Origin: an uncultured bacterium
GTDB taxonomy: Bacteria > DUMJ01
NCBI GenBank assembly: GCA_937958695.1
Contig: CALGNK010000010.1
Coordinates: 1-64,000 of the forward strand
DNA length: 64,000 bases
Reading direction: 5' to 3'
The translations under genes and the position numbers were made by a program. The first letter of the stretch is position 1. Every line of letters starts with the position of its first letter. The notes beneath the pieces are model-generated. The model had not been told where the DNA came from and ran no database searches. It saw only the letters and a program-made list of their open reading frames with translations. This document shows, piece after piece, positions 1-8,014 of this stretch.

Positions 1-1086
1 AGTACTATTATCCCAACCTGAGTCATTACCGTGATTATACTGAGGAATCCCATCATTATCATAGTCTCTATAGTTAAGCCACCAGTTTGTCCATCTACAT
101 AGTGGTTCATATATCTCTAATAGCTTTTTACTATCTATATAATCTGTATTTTTCATCACCTTTTTTAATGCCCACCCATGAATAGGAGGCTTAGAGAAGT
201 TCCATACTGATATATAATCGTTAATACTGTCTGGTATAGCACCGTTCTTATCCTGATGGTCGAACATTATCATAAGTTGATCCCAGGCAAGCTCCGGATA
301 TTTATAACTTAATGCTATAGCATTGAAGCAGTGATCCCAACTCCATACATTAGTCATCCAGTTCTTAGACATAAACATAGCAGGTCTCTTTATTAGTCCG
401 TTAGGTTCTACAACACAAGACCAATTTATATACCCTGCTAACTCTCGCACTTTAGAAAACTCTTCTGGAACTTCAGGCATTTTATCTAAAAAGTTTGTGT
501 ATTCTTCCCTAACTTTTTCTAATCCACTCTCAAAATCTTGATAAGGATGAGGAATCCATGAAGTGTAAAATTCTTCTATTGCGTATTCAATTTCTGTATC
601 CTCAGGCGATAGATCAATTTGGAGAGAGTGACACCTAAGCCCATCCCAAGGAGCATTCACATTTAATTTCCCCTTTAATGGTGTTAACATTAGTTGCACC
701 TTACTAATAAATGCATTTATTACCCATTGTTCTTCTCCAAATGGGATAGCATTATCAAAGGCAGATGCTTTATGAGAAGATAGTCTTAACCCTACACCTT
801 TCCCTCTAAATCTTATGACCTTTGACTCAGGAATACATATATCAACATATCCTTTCTCTGATTCTAATCGAAGCTTTTCAGGTGACGCCTTGGTCTCAAA
901 GGGGATGGGAGATTCTCCGTCAATAAGTTCTATCTTCATCATCTCTTTTGACATAGCATCACCATGAAGTGTCCTAAGGTATAATCCTGGTGACACATTT
1001 GTCGATCTAAATCTTTCGGTTATCTTTGAAATAGCAAAGTAAGAACCATATCTACTAAATGGAACCATCTCTATGTTAAAATTCAT
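1..1086 (-). CDS. GH63-type glycoside hydrolase, 3' end cut by window edge
   Basis: An open leftward frame of 362 codons runs off the left edge with no stop. It starts at ATG 1084-1086 behind a good AGGTGT ribosome site. Residues 1-200 look like an N-terminal beta domain. The catalytic (alpha/alpha)6 barrel begins about residue 210, with the family-typical W250-D251-H252-C-F pattern and SGWDNS at 356-361, where GH63/GH37 enzymes carry the general acid (D359 here). The second catalytic residue lies beyond the edge. Related enzymes hydrolyse alpha-glucosidic or mannosylglycerate-type bonds; the substrate here is unknown. No signal peptide is visible, so it is probably cytoplasmic. It lies downstream of a tiny peptide ORF and an inverted repeat, and probably shares their promoter at 1456-1484. 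The family call is fairly firm, the substrate is not. Confidence 0.8.
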   Translation of the reverse strand, partial: MNFNIEMVPFSRYGSYFAISKITERFRSTNVSPGLYLRTLHGDAMSKEMMKIELIDGESPIPFETKASPEKLRLESEKGYVDICIPESKVIRFRGKGVGLRLSSHKASAFDNAIPFGEEQWVINAFISKVQLMLTPLKGKLNVNAPWDGLRCHSLQIDLSPEDTEIEYAIEEFYTSWIPHPYQDFESGLEKVREEYTNFLDKMPEVPEEFSKVRELAGYINWSCVVEPNGLIKRPAMFMSKNWMTNVWSWDHCFNAIALSYKYPELAWDQLMIMFDHQDKNGAIPDSINDYISVWNFSKPPIHGWALKKVMKNTDYIDSKKLLEIYEPLCRWTNWWLNYRDYDNDGIPQYNHGNDSGWDNST

Positions 1087-1210
1087 AGTTACACCTCCAA
1101 AATTAATTTTACTACTTCTCGATAGATATGTTTTTGAAGTCAATAGTCAATAAAGATTTAATAGTATAAAGCAAGCTGACAATAAAACTATAAAGATAAT
1201 TCAAAGTAGG

Positions 1211-1266
1211 AACTTATCTCCTGAAGATCTCTAATAAGTATTACTGTAGCCTCCAGGAGATAAGTT
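1211..1266. repeat. 13-bp inverted repeat in a leader
   Basis: AACTTATCTCCTG (1211-1223) is perfectly repeated inverted at 1254-1266, with a 30-nt loop. It lies between the tiny ORF at 1302-1379 and the GH63 gene, so the leftward transcript would form a hairpin here. No clear U-run follows in either direction. An attenuator, mRNA processing site or operator is therefore more likely than a simple terminator. Confidence 0.5.
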
Positions 1267-1301
1267 TCCCATTATTAGGATATTATAAGTTCTCCCTCCT
1301 T

Positions 1302-1379
1302 TTACCACCATTTAAGATTAGCCCCACCGGCTAGTAACAGAGTAATACAACTGGCTAAGATAGCGAGAATCTTTATCAT
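1302..1379 (-). CDS. Putative 25-residue hydrophobic peptide
   Basis: ATG at 1377-1379 follows a strong AGGAGGT site with normal spacing, and 25 codons end in TAA. The peptide starts M-I-K, has a hydrophobic core with a lipobox-like LASC at residues 8-11, and ends in N-L-K-W-W. The cysteine at position 11 is too close to the start for an ordinary lipoprotein signal. It could be a membrane microprotein, a leader peptide for the GH63 gene, or the remnant of a lost binding-protein gene. Support is the ribosome site, the composition and a strong promoter 77 nt upstream. No homologue is known to me. Confidence 0.45.
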   Translation of the reverse strand: MIKILAILASCITLLLAGGANLKWW

Positions 1380-1455
1380 GATAAGAGACCACCTCCTATT
1401 TTGTTGTTTTTATAATACATTCTTCCAGATACACCTCACTAAAAAATTCCAACTA

Positions 1456-1484
1456 ATTATACAACATAAAAATACATTTTTCAA
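1456..1484 (-). promoter_or_regulatory. Sigma-70-type promoter, leftward
   Basis: On the minus strand, TTGAAA (1479-1484) and TATAAT (1456-1461) are separated by exactly 17 bp. Transcription would start near 1449, giving a leader of about 70 nt before the tiny ORF at 1379 and then the GH63 gene. Confidence 0.7.
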
Positions 1485-1513
1485 CTTTGTCGGGTTTCTG
1501 ATTTGTAATTATT

Positions 1514-1543
1514 TTGACAATCCCTTTCTCAGAGAGGTATGAA
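1514..1543 (+). promoter_or_regulatory. Candidate promoter for the alpha/beta hydrolase
   Basis: TTGACA (1514-1519) and TATGAA (1538-1543) are separated by 18 bp on the plus strand. The -10 is imperfect and the leader to the hydrolase start would be about 155 nt. The rest of the 1087-1706 gap holds only the leftward promoter, the tiny ORF and the inverted repeat. Confidence 0.4.
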
Positions 1544-1706
1544 ACCTATAGGTGAATATTGTGTTAAAATATGTAGTATTAATTTAGGTTATTGTTAAGT
1601 TGCCTCTTAGAAGTTTTAAAAGCCTTTGGAAGGTAATACTGGTTAGAAATTATTAAGAGTAGAGCTTAAGTAATATAAGATAATTTTACTTGAGGAGGTG
1701 GATAAA

Positions 1707-2537
1707 TTGGAGTCATTTTTTACTAGCTTTGATGGAGCAAAGATATTTTATAGATATAGTGAAGAAATAGAAAGTAAAAAGGTGTTTGTTATAGTACATG
1801 GCCTTTTGGAACATAGCGGAAGATATACAGATGTGATGAAAAGAATCTCTTCTTGGGGTTTTTCTGTATTTATTCCAGACCTAAGGGGACATGGAAATTC
1901 TGAAGGTCCTAGAATAGATGTAGAATCTTTTCAGCATTATCTACTGGATCTAAAAACACTCTACGATATGTTATTTACCTGTGGTTATAGAGAATTCTAT
2001 CTATTAGGGCATAGTATGGGAGGACTTATAGTAGTAAGATTCATCCAAGAGTATCAGGAGTTTATAAAACAGACAAAAACTGTAATTCTATCTTCTCCAT
2101 TTTTAGGTTGGAAGGATGTTTCCTTTTTAAGACTTAATCTTATAAAGATTCTCTCACTTATAGCTCCTAGTTTATATCTAACTGATGTAGTTAATCCTGA
2201 CTATCTTAGTCGCTCTAAAGAGATAGCAAGTAAATATAGGAATGACCCCTTAATCCATAATAAAGTCACAATTAGACTTATAGTTGAGATCGATAAGAAT
2301 ATGAAAATCCTCAGAGAAAAACTCAATGAACTCTTTCCACCATTATTACTCTTAGTATCTGGGAAGGATTATCTAGTAGATACAGAGTCTGCAATAGATA
2401 TCTTTAAGAAAATCAACTCTCCACTTAAGAAACAACACATCTTCCCTGAAAGTTACCATGAGATATTTAACGAAGAAGACGATATAAAAGAGACTGCCTA
2501 TAAGATAATTAGAGGGTGGATAGAAGAGGTGAGGTAG
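1707..2537 (+). CDS. Alpha/beta hydrolase, monoacylglycerol lipase/lysophospholipase type
   Basis: A serine hydrolase of the Hydrolase_4 type, about 276 residues. Counting from the TTG start, the nucleophile is S103 in GHSMGG, the acid is D221 in SGKD and the base is H251 in SYHE. The oxyanion segment VHGLLEHSGRY is near residues 30-40. Homologues cleave monoacylglycerols or lysophospholipids. There is no signal peptide. The GTG at 1698 overlaps the ribosome site AGGAGG (1693-1698) and cannot easily be used; TTG at 1707 has an 8-nt spacer and is preferred. The gene stands alone, convergent with the MerR gene that ends 17 nt downstream. Confidence 0.85.
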   Translation: MESFFTSFDGAKIFYRYSEEIESKKVFVIVHGLLEHSGRYTDVMKRISSWGFSVFIPDLRGHGNSEGPRIDVESFQHYLLDLKTLYDMLFTCGYREFYLLGHSMGGLIVVRFIQEYQEFIKQTKTVILSSPFLGWKDVSFLRLNLIKILSLIAPSLYLTDVVNPDYLSRSKEIASKYRNDPLIHNKVTIRLIVEIDKNMKILREKLNELFPPLLLLVSGKDYLVDTESAIDIFKKINSPLKKQHIFPESYHEIFNEEDDIKETAYKIIRGWIEEVR

Positions 2538-2554
2538 AATATTGGGTGGAATTT

Positions 2555-2947
2555 TTATTTAATATTGAGCTCTTCTCTTAATATTCTCTCGGCTGGGATA
2601 ATTTTAGTCTCATAAGCTTCTATCTTTGCATTAAGTCTTTCTAATGCTTTTTTCATTTCTTCTATACGCTTTATAAGCTGGTCTCTCTGCTCAATTAAAA
2701 TCTGTTTTCTAGCCTCGATAGTCGTATCTCCTTGCTGGAAAAGTTTAACATACTTTATTAGAGCATCAATTTGAACCCCTGCACTCCTCATACACTTAAT
2801 AAATTCAATCCACCTACAATCCTCTTCAGTATAATCCCGGATACCACTTCCATTACGATGAATCCTAGGAATCAAGCCAATTTTCTCGTAATAACGTAAT
2901 GTATCCTGAGAGATTCCATACTTTTCACTTATCTCTCTGATTGTCAT
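2555..2947 (-). CDS. AdhR-like MerR-family transcriptional regulator
   Basis: A 130-residue MerR-family activator. The N-terminal winged helix-turn-helix begins ISEKYGISQDTLRYYEKIGL, followed by a long dimerisation coiled coil (about residues 75-125). The region around FIKCMRSAG closely resembles Bacillus AdhR/YraB. Its single conserved cysteine falls at Cys52, the position AdhR uses to sense reactive aldehydes such as methylglyoxal and formaldehyde. It is the last gene of the DUF362-aldo/keto reductase operon. That operon's promoter has the 19-bp spacer and dyad expected for a MerR target, so autoregulation is likely. The family assignment is firm; the aldehyde signal is inferred from homology. 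Confidence 0.9.
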   Translation of the reverse strand: MTIREISEKYGISQDTLRYYEKIGLIPRIHRNGSGIRDYTEEDCRWIEFIKCMRSAGVQIDALIKYVKLFQQGDTTIEARKQILIEQRDQLIKRIEEMKKALERLNAKIEAYETKIIPAERILREELNIK

Positions 2948-3029
2948 ATCTTCCCTCCTTGAACTATCTTAAAAAGCCTATTTTACGTAACCACTCAGAG
3001 ATTTTAGCTTGAATATTTTGGACATCTCC

Positions 3030-4052
3030 TCACTCTCCTAGATATTCTCTTACTAGCCGAACATTTTTCTCTATCATATCAGGGATGGGAAGTTTATAGG
3101 GGCATCTAGGAAGGCAAGTTCCGCACTTTGTGCAGTTTTGAGCTTTCAGATATGCATCATAAAACCATCCACTGCTAATCCCTTCTTTAGGCAATCTCTT
3201 TATAAACGAATCCGCTCTAATAATTACAGAGATGGGGATTCCTTCAGGACATGGCTGACAATAGTCACATCTCCTACAGAATGTTGGTCCCATCTCTTCT
3301 CTCATCCTCTCAATCTCCTTCCACTCTTCTTCTGTTAGAGGAGAAAGTTCCATAGCAACTTTTACATTTTCTTCTACCTCTTCAATAGTTTCCATGCCAG
3401 GGTCTGGGACTATAAACTCTTTCTGAAGGGCAAACTTTAGCGCAAGTCTTGAATTTGTAAACACTCCCCCTCCCATAGGCTTCATAGCAATAATTCCAAT
3501 ATCTCTTTCAAGAGCCATCGGAAAAACCCTTTCTTCTACCTTTGTTTCTATAAAATTATAGCATAATTGAATGACATCAAACTTATCGGTGGCAATTAAT
3601 TCTTCCAAAAGATCAGAGCTGTGACTAGATACCGCTATAAAATCAATAAGTCCCTCCTCTTTTGCTTTCAAAAGGCCATAATAAGCTCCGTCAGAGGAAA
3701 GAACCTTATTAAAAGATTCTTTATCATTTACCCCATGCAGATGATAGATATCTATCTTCTCTACCCCTAGATTCTTTAAACTAGTCTTTACGTCTTGATA
3801 TATTCCATCCTTAGTCCTGTTTGAGGATTTTGAGGAGAGATAAATCTTCTTTTCAAAACCCTTTATTGCCTTTCCAATCTTTATTTCGCTATCTCTATAA
3901 CCCCTTGCCGTATCTATAAAATTGATTCCAAGTTCAATGGCTCTTCTTATCACCCTTATGGCATCCTCTTCCTTTACCCTCTGTATAGGGATTCCACCAA
4001 ATCCTATGGGAAAGACTTCTATATTTGTTCTCCCAAGCCTTCTATACTTCAT
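3030..4052 (-). CDS. Aldo/keto reductase with C-terminal 4Fe-4S domain
   Basis: A 340-residue NADPH-type aldo/keto reductase with the catalytic tetrad D47 (FIDTARGY), Y52, K75 (SSKSS) and H106 (YHLHG). The C-terminal tail carries CRRCDYCQPCP and CTKCGTCLPRCP, the cysteine pattern of the ferredoxin-like extension in many anaerobe aldo/keto reductases. It sits between DUF362 and the AdhR-like regulator, 61 nt after the former, which suggests aldehyde or carbonyl detoxification. Oddly, the same frame stays open for 21 codons after the TGA at 3030-3032 and ends in TAG at 2964-2966, encoding a helix-like tail. Confidence 0.9.
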   Translation of the reverse strand: MKYRRLGRTNIEVFPIGFGGIPIQRVKEEDAIRVIRRAIELGINFIDTARGYRDSEIKIGKAIKGFEKKIYLSSKSSNRTKDGIYQDVKTSLKNLGVEKIDIYHLHGVNDKESFNKVLSSDGAYYGLLKAKEEGLIDFIAVSSHSSDLLEELIATDKFDVIQLCYNFIETKVEERVFPMALERDIGIIAMKPMGGGVFTNSRLALKFALQKEFIVPDPGMETIEEVEENVKVAMELSPLTEEEWKEIERMREEMGPTFCRRCDYCQPCPEGIPISVIIRADSFIKRLPKEGISSGWFYDAYLKAQNCTKCGTCLPRCPYKLPIPDMIEKNVRLVREYLGE

Positions 4053-4113
4053 TCAAGACCCTCCTTTTAAGTTATCGCAATATTTATTGATTAGCCTATT
4101 GAAAAATAGACTT

Positions 4114-5220
4114 CTACATCTTCTCTAAAACATATCTTCTCGTTCCTAATCCCAATCTCTCAGCGTATTCTAACTGAACACTCCAGTCAATCTCTGGATG
4201 TATAGCCCTAAACTTGTCTTCGCCTGGATTAAAGTTACTCTTTAATGCTGTTTCCCTAAGCCCTATGCTCTGATTAACTAAGTCTACTGAAGCCTGATCT
4301 ATTGCTACTATATCTGAGCTTCCAAGTATACCAATGTCAGGAACAATATTCGCATCGTGCCATCCTGCACAGTCGCAATCTGGACTTATATCCATAACAA
4401 AGTTTATAAATGCAACCTTCGGTTCTTTAGGTTTTACCATACCATATGTAAATTCAACCATCTTTTCTTGTAGACCTATAGCAGACTCATTCCAAGATAT
4501 CTCTATAGCTGAAGTAGGGCATACAACAGCACATTCTCCACACCCTATACATAATTCCGGAGTAAGTACAGCTTTTCCATTTACAAGTCTTAAAGCTCCT
4601 TGAGGGCAGTGATTTACACACCTAGCACAACCTATACAGATTTCTGGTTTTGGATCAGGTTTAAACTGTGCATGTTGCATTTGTTTACCTGATCTTGGCG
4701 CGCCCCCCATGCCCACATTCTTTATAGCTCCTCCAAATCCTGCTGCCATATGACCCTTAAAGTGTGTCAGGGCAAGGAGAAAGTCTGCATCATATATTCC
4801 TCCTGCTACTTTTACTTTTTTGAAATTCTTAAGATTTACTTCTACCTCTTTATAGTATTCTCCACTTATCCCATCTGCTATTATAAGAGGAGCCCCAACA
4901 GAGGAGTAATCAAAGCCATTATATATTGCTGCTTCTAGATGGTCTATTGCATTAGCTCTTTCTCCTTTATAAAGCGTGTTTGCATCTGTAAGGAATGGTT
5001 TCCCGCCCATCTCTTTAACTACTTCTACAACTTGCCTTACAAAAATAGGTCTTATATAGGCGTGGTTGCCAGGCTCTCCAAAATGAATCTTTATAGCAAC
5101 AAGATCTCCTTCTTTCATCCTATTTTCTAAAAGTCTTCTGGTCAAATTTTTTAATCTTTTGAGTAAAGAATGATTCTCATCATGAGCCCTTAAAGAGAGA
5201 AAATATACTTTACTTGCCAT
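4114..5220 (-). CDS. DUF362 protein with two 4Fe-4S clusters
   Basis: A 368-residue protein combining an N- and C-terminal DUF362 domain around a bacterial ferredoxin insert at about residues 190-240. The insert has CIGCARCVNHCP and CIGCGECAVVCP, enough for two 4Fe-4S clusters. The biochemical role of DUF362 proteins is not settled. They are common in anaerobes and often sit near redox enzymes. It leads the operon with the aldo/keto reductase and MerR regulator, starts after AAGGAGG, and its ATG is 38 nt from the -10 box of the MerR-type promoter. It could supply electrons to, or act in the same stress response as, the aldo/keto reductase. Confidence 0.85.
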   Translation of the reverse strand: MASKVYFLSLRAHDENHSLLKRLKNLTRRLLENRMKEGDLVAIKIHFGEPGNHAYIRPIFVRQVVEVVKEMGGKPFLTDANTLYKGERANAIDHLEAAIYNGFDYSSVGAPLIIADGISGEYYKEVEVNLKNFKKVKVAGGIYDADFLLALTHFKGHMAAGFGGAIKNVGMGGAPRSGKQMQHAQFKPDPKPEICIGCARCVNHCPQGALRLVNGKAVLTPELCIGCGECAVVCPTSAIEISWNESAIGLQEKMVEFTYGMVKPKEPKVAFINFVMDISPDCDCAGWHDANIVPDIGILGSSDIVAIDQASVDLVNQSIGLRETALKSNFNPGEDKFRAIHPEIDWSVQLEYAERLGLGTRRYVLEKM

Positions 5221-5257
5221 CTGTATTTACCTCCTTATCCATTCATCTTTAATAAGA

Positions 5258-5288
5258 AGTATACTTATTGGAGTTAGCTCCAAGTCAA
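5258..5288 (-). promoter_or_regulatory. MerR-type promoter with 19-bp spacer and internal dyad
   Basis: On the minus strand, TTGACT (5283-5288) and TATACT (5258-5263) are separated by exactly 19 bp, too long for unaided sigma-70 use. The spacer carries the dyad TTGGAG-CTAA-CTCCAA, seen on the plus strand at 5268-5283. Overlong spacers with a central dyad are the hallmark of MerR-activated promoters. The regulator encoded in the same operon (2555-2947) is the obvious ligand. Confidence 0.85.
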
Positions 5289-5306
5289 TATACTATATAG
5301 TATAAT
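5289..5306 (+). promoter_or_regulatory. -10 box of the GH2 gene overlapped by a 16-bp palindrome
   Basis: TATACTATATAGTATA (5289-5304) is a perfect palindrome that overlaps TATAAT (5301-5306), placed 33 nt before the GH2 start. No good -35 box lies at the right distance; the expected place falls in the dyad of the divergent MerR promoter. Repressor operator, or dependence on the divergent activator, are both possible. Confidence 0.45.
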
Positions 5307-5339
5307 AGATCTAAAGTAATTAAATACTGGGGGAGAAGA

Positions 5340-7958
5340 ATGATAGACTTAAATGGATATTGGGATTTTCAGATAACACCGATAGGAAAATTCCACACTA
5401 AAGTGATAGGCACATCTTGGGAAAAGATTCTTGTGCCAGCTTCTTGGGAGAGTCAGGGGGTAGATGTAAATATTGAAGGGGTAGGGACCTACAGAAAGAT
5501 ATTTACATTACGAAAAGAGGAAGTAGAAGAGATAAATAGTAAAAGGGCTTTTATTAGGTTTAACGGAGTAAGCGCATATTGCAAAGTATGGCTTAATGGT
5601 ATCCATTTGAAGGAGCATATCGGTATATGGGATCCGTTTACTATAGAAATTGAGAAACCTCTGAAGGAGGAAAATGAGCTACTAGTAAAAGTCGTAAAAC
5701 CAGGGAAGTATCTCCCACTAAGAGAAAGTCTGGCAGGATTTTTACCAGATGTATATGCACCTTTTGGGGGTATATGGCAACCTGTAGAGTTTTTGATAAA
5801 AGAAGAGGTATTTATAGAAGATGTTGTTATTAGAACTGAAAAGGGCGGTAGATTAGATGTACTCGTAATGGTTAATACTAATAATAGGCATATAAAGGCA
5901 GATTTAGTCCTAGAGGTCATATATGGAGAAGAAGTTGTAGCAACTCAAGAATGCTCTACCAACTCTTTAGCTCGGTTTAATCTATCCATAAAAGATCCAA
6001 AACTCTGGTCACCAGAAGAGCCAAATCTTTATAACATTCGCTTAAGATTATACAGGGATAATATATTAAAAGATGAGTATAAAACAACATTTGGATTTAG
6101 AGATGTAACTTATAATGGATATAAAATTCTTCTAAACAATTTCCCTATCTATCCTAGAGGTATACTCCACTGGGGATGGTATCCAGAGAGTATAAGTCCA
6201 AATCCAGACAAAGAAACAATTGTAAAAGAGATAAGAGAGCTTAAAAGTCTTGGATTCAATCTTATAAAGTTCTGTCTATTTGTTCCATCTAAAGATTACT
6301 TTGAGACTGCAGATAGAGAGGGAATGCTTATATGGCAAGAGCTTCCCATGTGGCTACCAAGGGTCAATTATGATTTTAAAATGAGTGTGTTAAGGCAATA
6401 TAAAGCTATAGCTAGAATGCTTCACTATCATCCATCTATAGTTATATGGACGTTGGGTTGTGAGTTGAATAGAGAAGTAGACGAAGAATTTATAGAGAAG
6501 CTATTCTACACTGTAAAAGATAACATTAATGGAGGGCTTATAAAAGATAATAGCGGTTCTGGAGAATGCTATGGAGGATTACTAAAAGAATATGGAGATT
6601 TCTATGATTATCATTTCTATACAGACCCTCAATTCTATAGAGATTTAATAGACAGATTTGGCGTTTCTTGGAGAGATAAAAAACCATGGCTCTTTGGTGA
6701 ATTTTGTGACCTCGATACGGTTAGAGATATTGCTAAGCTAAGAGAGAAGTATGGGAAGGATCCTTTTTATTTGGATAAACCTAAGATTGGTATTGACTGG
6801 CAAGTAGATTATAAAAACCAGTATGAGAAGTTAAAAGGGGAGGGACTTCTAGATAGACTTAATGAGCTGGTAGAATCTTCAAAAGAGAAGGCATTCTCTT
6901 ACAGAAAGATGGTCCTTGAGCTAGTAAGAAGTTATGAGAGAATATCTGGATATGTGATTACAGGTATGAGGGATACGCCGATAACTACTAGCGGAATATT
7001 TGATGATTTTATGGAGAAAAAATTTAGTAGTGATGATTTTTTAAAGATAAATAGTGATACGATTTTATCTCTGGGGTGGGATAATAAGAGAAGCTGGATA
7101 AATGGAGGAGATAGACTTATCGAGTGGGATAGATTTAATTATTTAGGAGGTTCCTTAGTAAGGGCGCATCTTATATTGAGCCATTATGGAAATAAGAAGA
7201 TAAAGAGACCAAAACTTAGATGTCTAGTAAGAGATCGTAACAATACAGTCTTATACTCTAAAGAAGAGATCATCAAGAAAACTATTCGTCCTGGGGATGC
7301 TTCAGAGATAGGTATAATAGAGTTTACAGCTCCAACTGTAAGGGCACCAAAGAGGCTTAAATTAGAGGCTTCCTTAGAATTTGATGGTAAACTAATAGAA
7401 AACTATTGGTTTATCTGGGTCTATCCTAAAGTCAATATGGATAAGCTAAAGATCTTTGATCCAAAGGGAATTATTAAGTTTAATGTAGAAGAGCCAAAAG
7501 AAGATGTATTTGTCTCTACAGAGTTAAATAAAGATATCTTAGAATCTATATATAAAGGGGCTAAGGTTTTATACATACAGCCAGAAGAAGGCGGACTAAA
7601 AGTAAACCGTAAGCCATTCTTTAGAGAATCTATCCAGGTATTATCTGATCATCCAATTATACAACGTTTTTGTCCGTATGGACTATCGATAGAACAGTGG
7701 TACTCCCTTGCCACAGACAGTGTTTTCCCAAAAGAGGTTTTAGAGGAATATGATGCTAAGGGTATATTCTCAAGACTAGATACAAGAACATACATATTAG
7801 ACTACTATCTTATAGAGGCGAATCTAGAAAAGGGGATATTGATGGCAACCACATTAAGATTTAATGGAGGATTAGGAGATCAAGCAGAAGGAATTGACTA
7901 TAGTCCTTCAGGGAAATATTTGCTCTGGATTATAATGAGATATCTTAGTAGAAGATAG
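5340..7958 (+). CDS. Glycoside hydrolase family 2 (beta-galactosidase/glucuronidase/mannosidase type)
   Basis: An 872-residue cytoplasmic GH2 enzyme: sugar-binding jelly-roll domain (about 1-165), Ig-like domain (170-255), then a TIM barrel. The general acid/base is E375 (IVIWTLGCELNRE, a variant of the usual N-E pair) and the likely nucleophile is E454 in WLFGEF; the 79-residue separation is normal for GH2. The C-terminal 250 residues are extra beta-rich sequence. Retaining hydrolysis of a beta-glycoside is expected, but the sugar cannot be told. It starts at ATG 5340 after GGGGGAG, stands alone, and is divergent from the DUF362 operon. A hairpin terminator follows. Confidence 0.88.
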   Translation: MIDLNGYWDFQITPIGKFHTKVIGTSWEKILVPASWESQGVDVNIEGVGTYRKIFTLRKEEVEEINSKRAFIRFNGVSAYCKVWLNGIHLKEHIGIWDPFTIEIEKPLKEENELLVKVVKPGKYLPLRESLAGFLPDVYAPFGGIWQPVEFLIKEEVFIEDVVIRTEKGGRLDVLVMVNTNNRHIKADLVLEVIYGEEVVATQECSTNSLARFNLSIKDPKLWSPEEPNLYNIRLRLYRDNILKDEYKTTFGFRDVTYNGYKILLNNFPIYPRGILHWGWYPESISPNPDKETIVKEIRELKSLGFNLIKFCLFVPSKDYFETADREGMLIWQELPMWLPRVNYDFKMSVLRQYKAIARMLHYHPSIVIWTLGCELNREVDEEFIEKLFYTVKDNINGGLIKDNSGSGECYGGLLKEYGDFYDYHFYTDPQFYRDLIDRFGVSWRDKKPWLFGEFCDLDTVRDIAKLREKYGKDPFYLDKPKIGIDWQVDYKNQYEKLKGEGLLDRLNELVESSKEKAFSYRKMVLELVRSYERISGYVITGMRDTPITTSGIFDDFMEKKFSSDDFLKINSDTILSLGWDNKRSWINGGDRLIEWDRFNYLGGSLVRAHLILSHYGNKKIKRPKLRCLVRDRNNTVLYSKEEIIKKTIRPGDASEIGIIEFTAPTVRAPKRLKLEASLEFDGKLIENYWFIWVYPKVNMDKLKIFDPKGIIKFNVEEPKEDVFVSTELNKDILESIYKGAKVLYIQPEEGGLKVNRKPFFRESIQVLSDHPIIQRFCPYGLSIEQWYSLATDSVFPKEVLEEYDAKGIFSRLDTRTYILDYYLIEANLEKGILMATTLRFNGGLGDQAEGIDYSPSGKYLLWIIMRYLSRR

Positions 7959-7980
7959 AATCTTTTTCGCATTTTAGAAA

Positions 7981-8001
7981 GGGGATGGCATTGCCATCCC
8001 C
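7981..8001. terminator. Bidirectional hairpin terminator
   Basis: GGGGATGGC and GCCATCCCC form a 9-bp stem with a 3-nt loop between the convergent GH2 and binding-protein genes. On the minus strand it is followed by TTTCTAAAAT; on the plus strand by an A-rich run. It fits best as the end of the leftward transport operon and may also stop the GH2 transcript. Confidence 0.7.
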
Positions 8002-8014
8002 TATAATAAAAAAT

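Noticed and set aside
5489-5920. Long opposite-strand open frames inside GH2, rplL, DUF362 and other genes
   Set aside because: They lack ribosome sites and family patterns, and lie within well-supported genes; treated as shadows.
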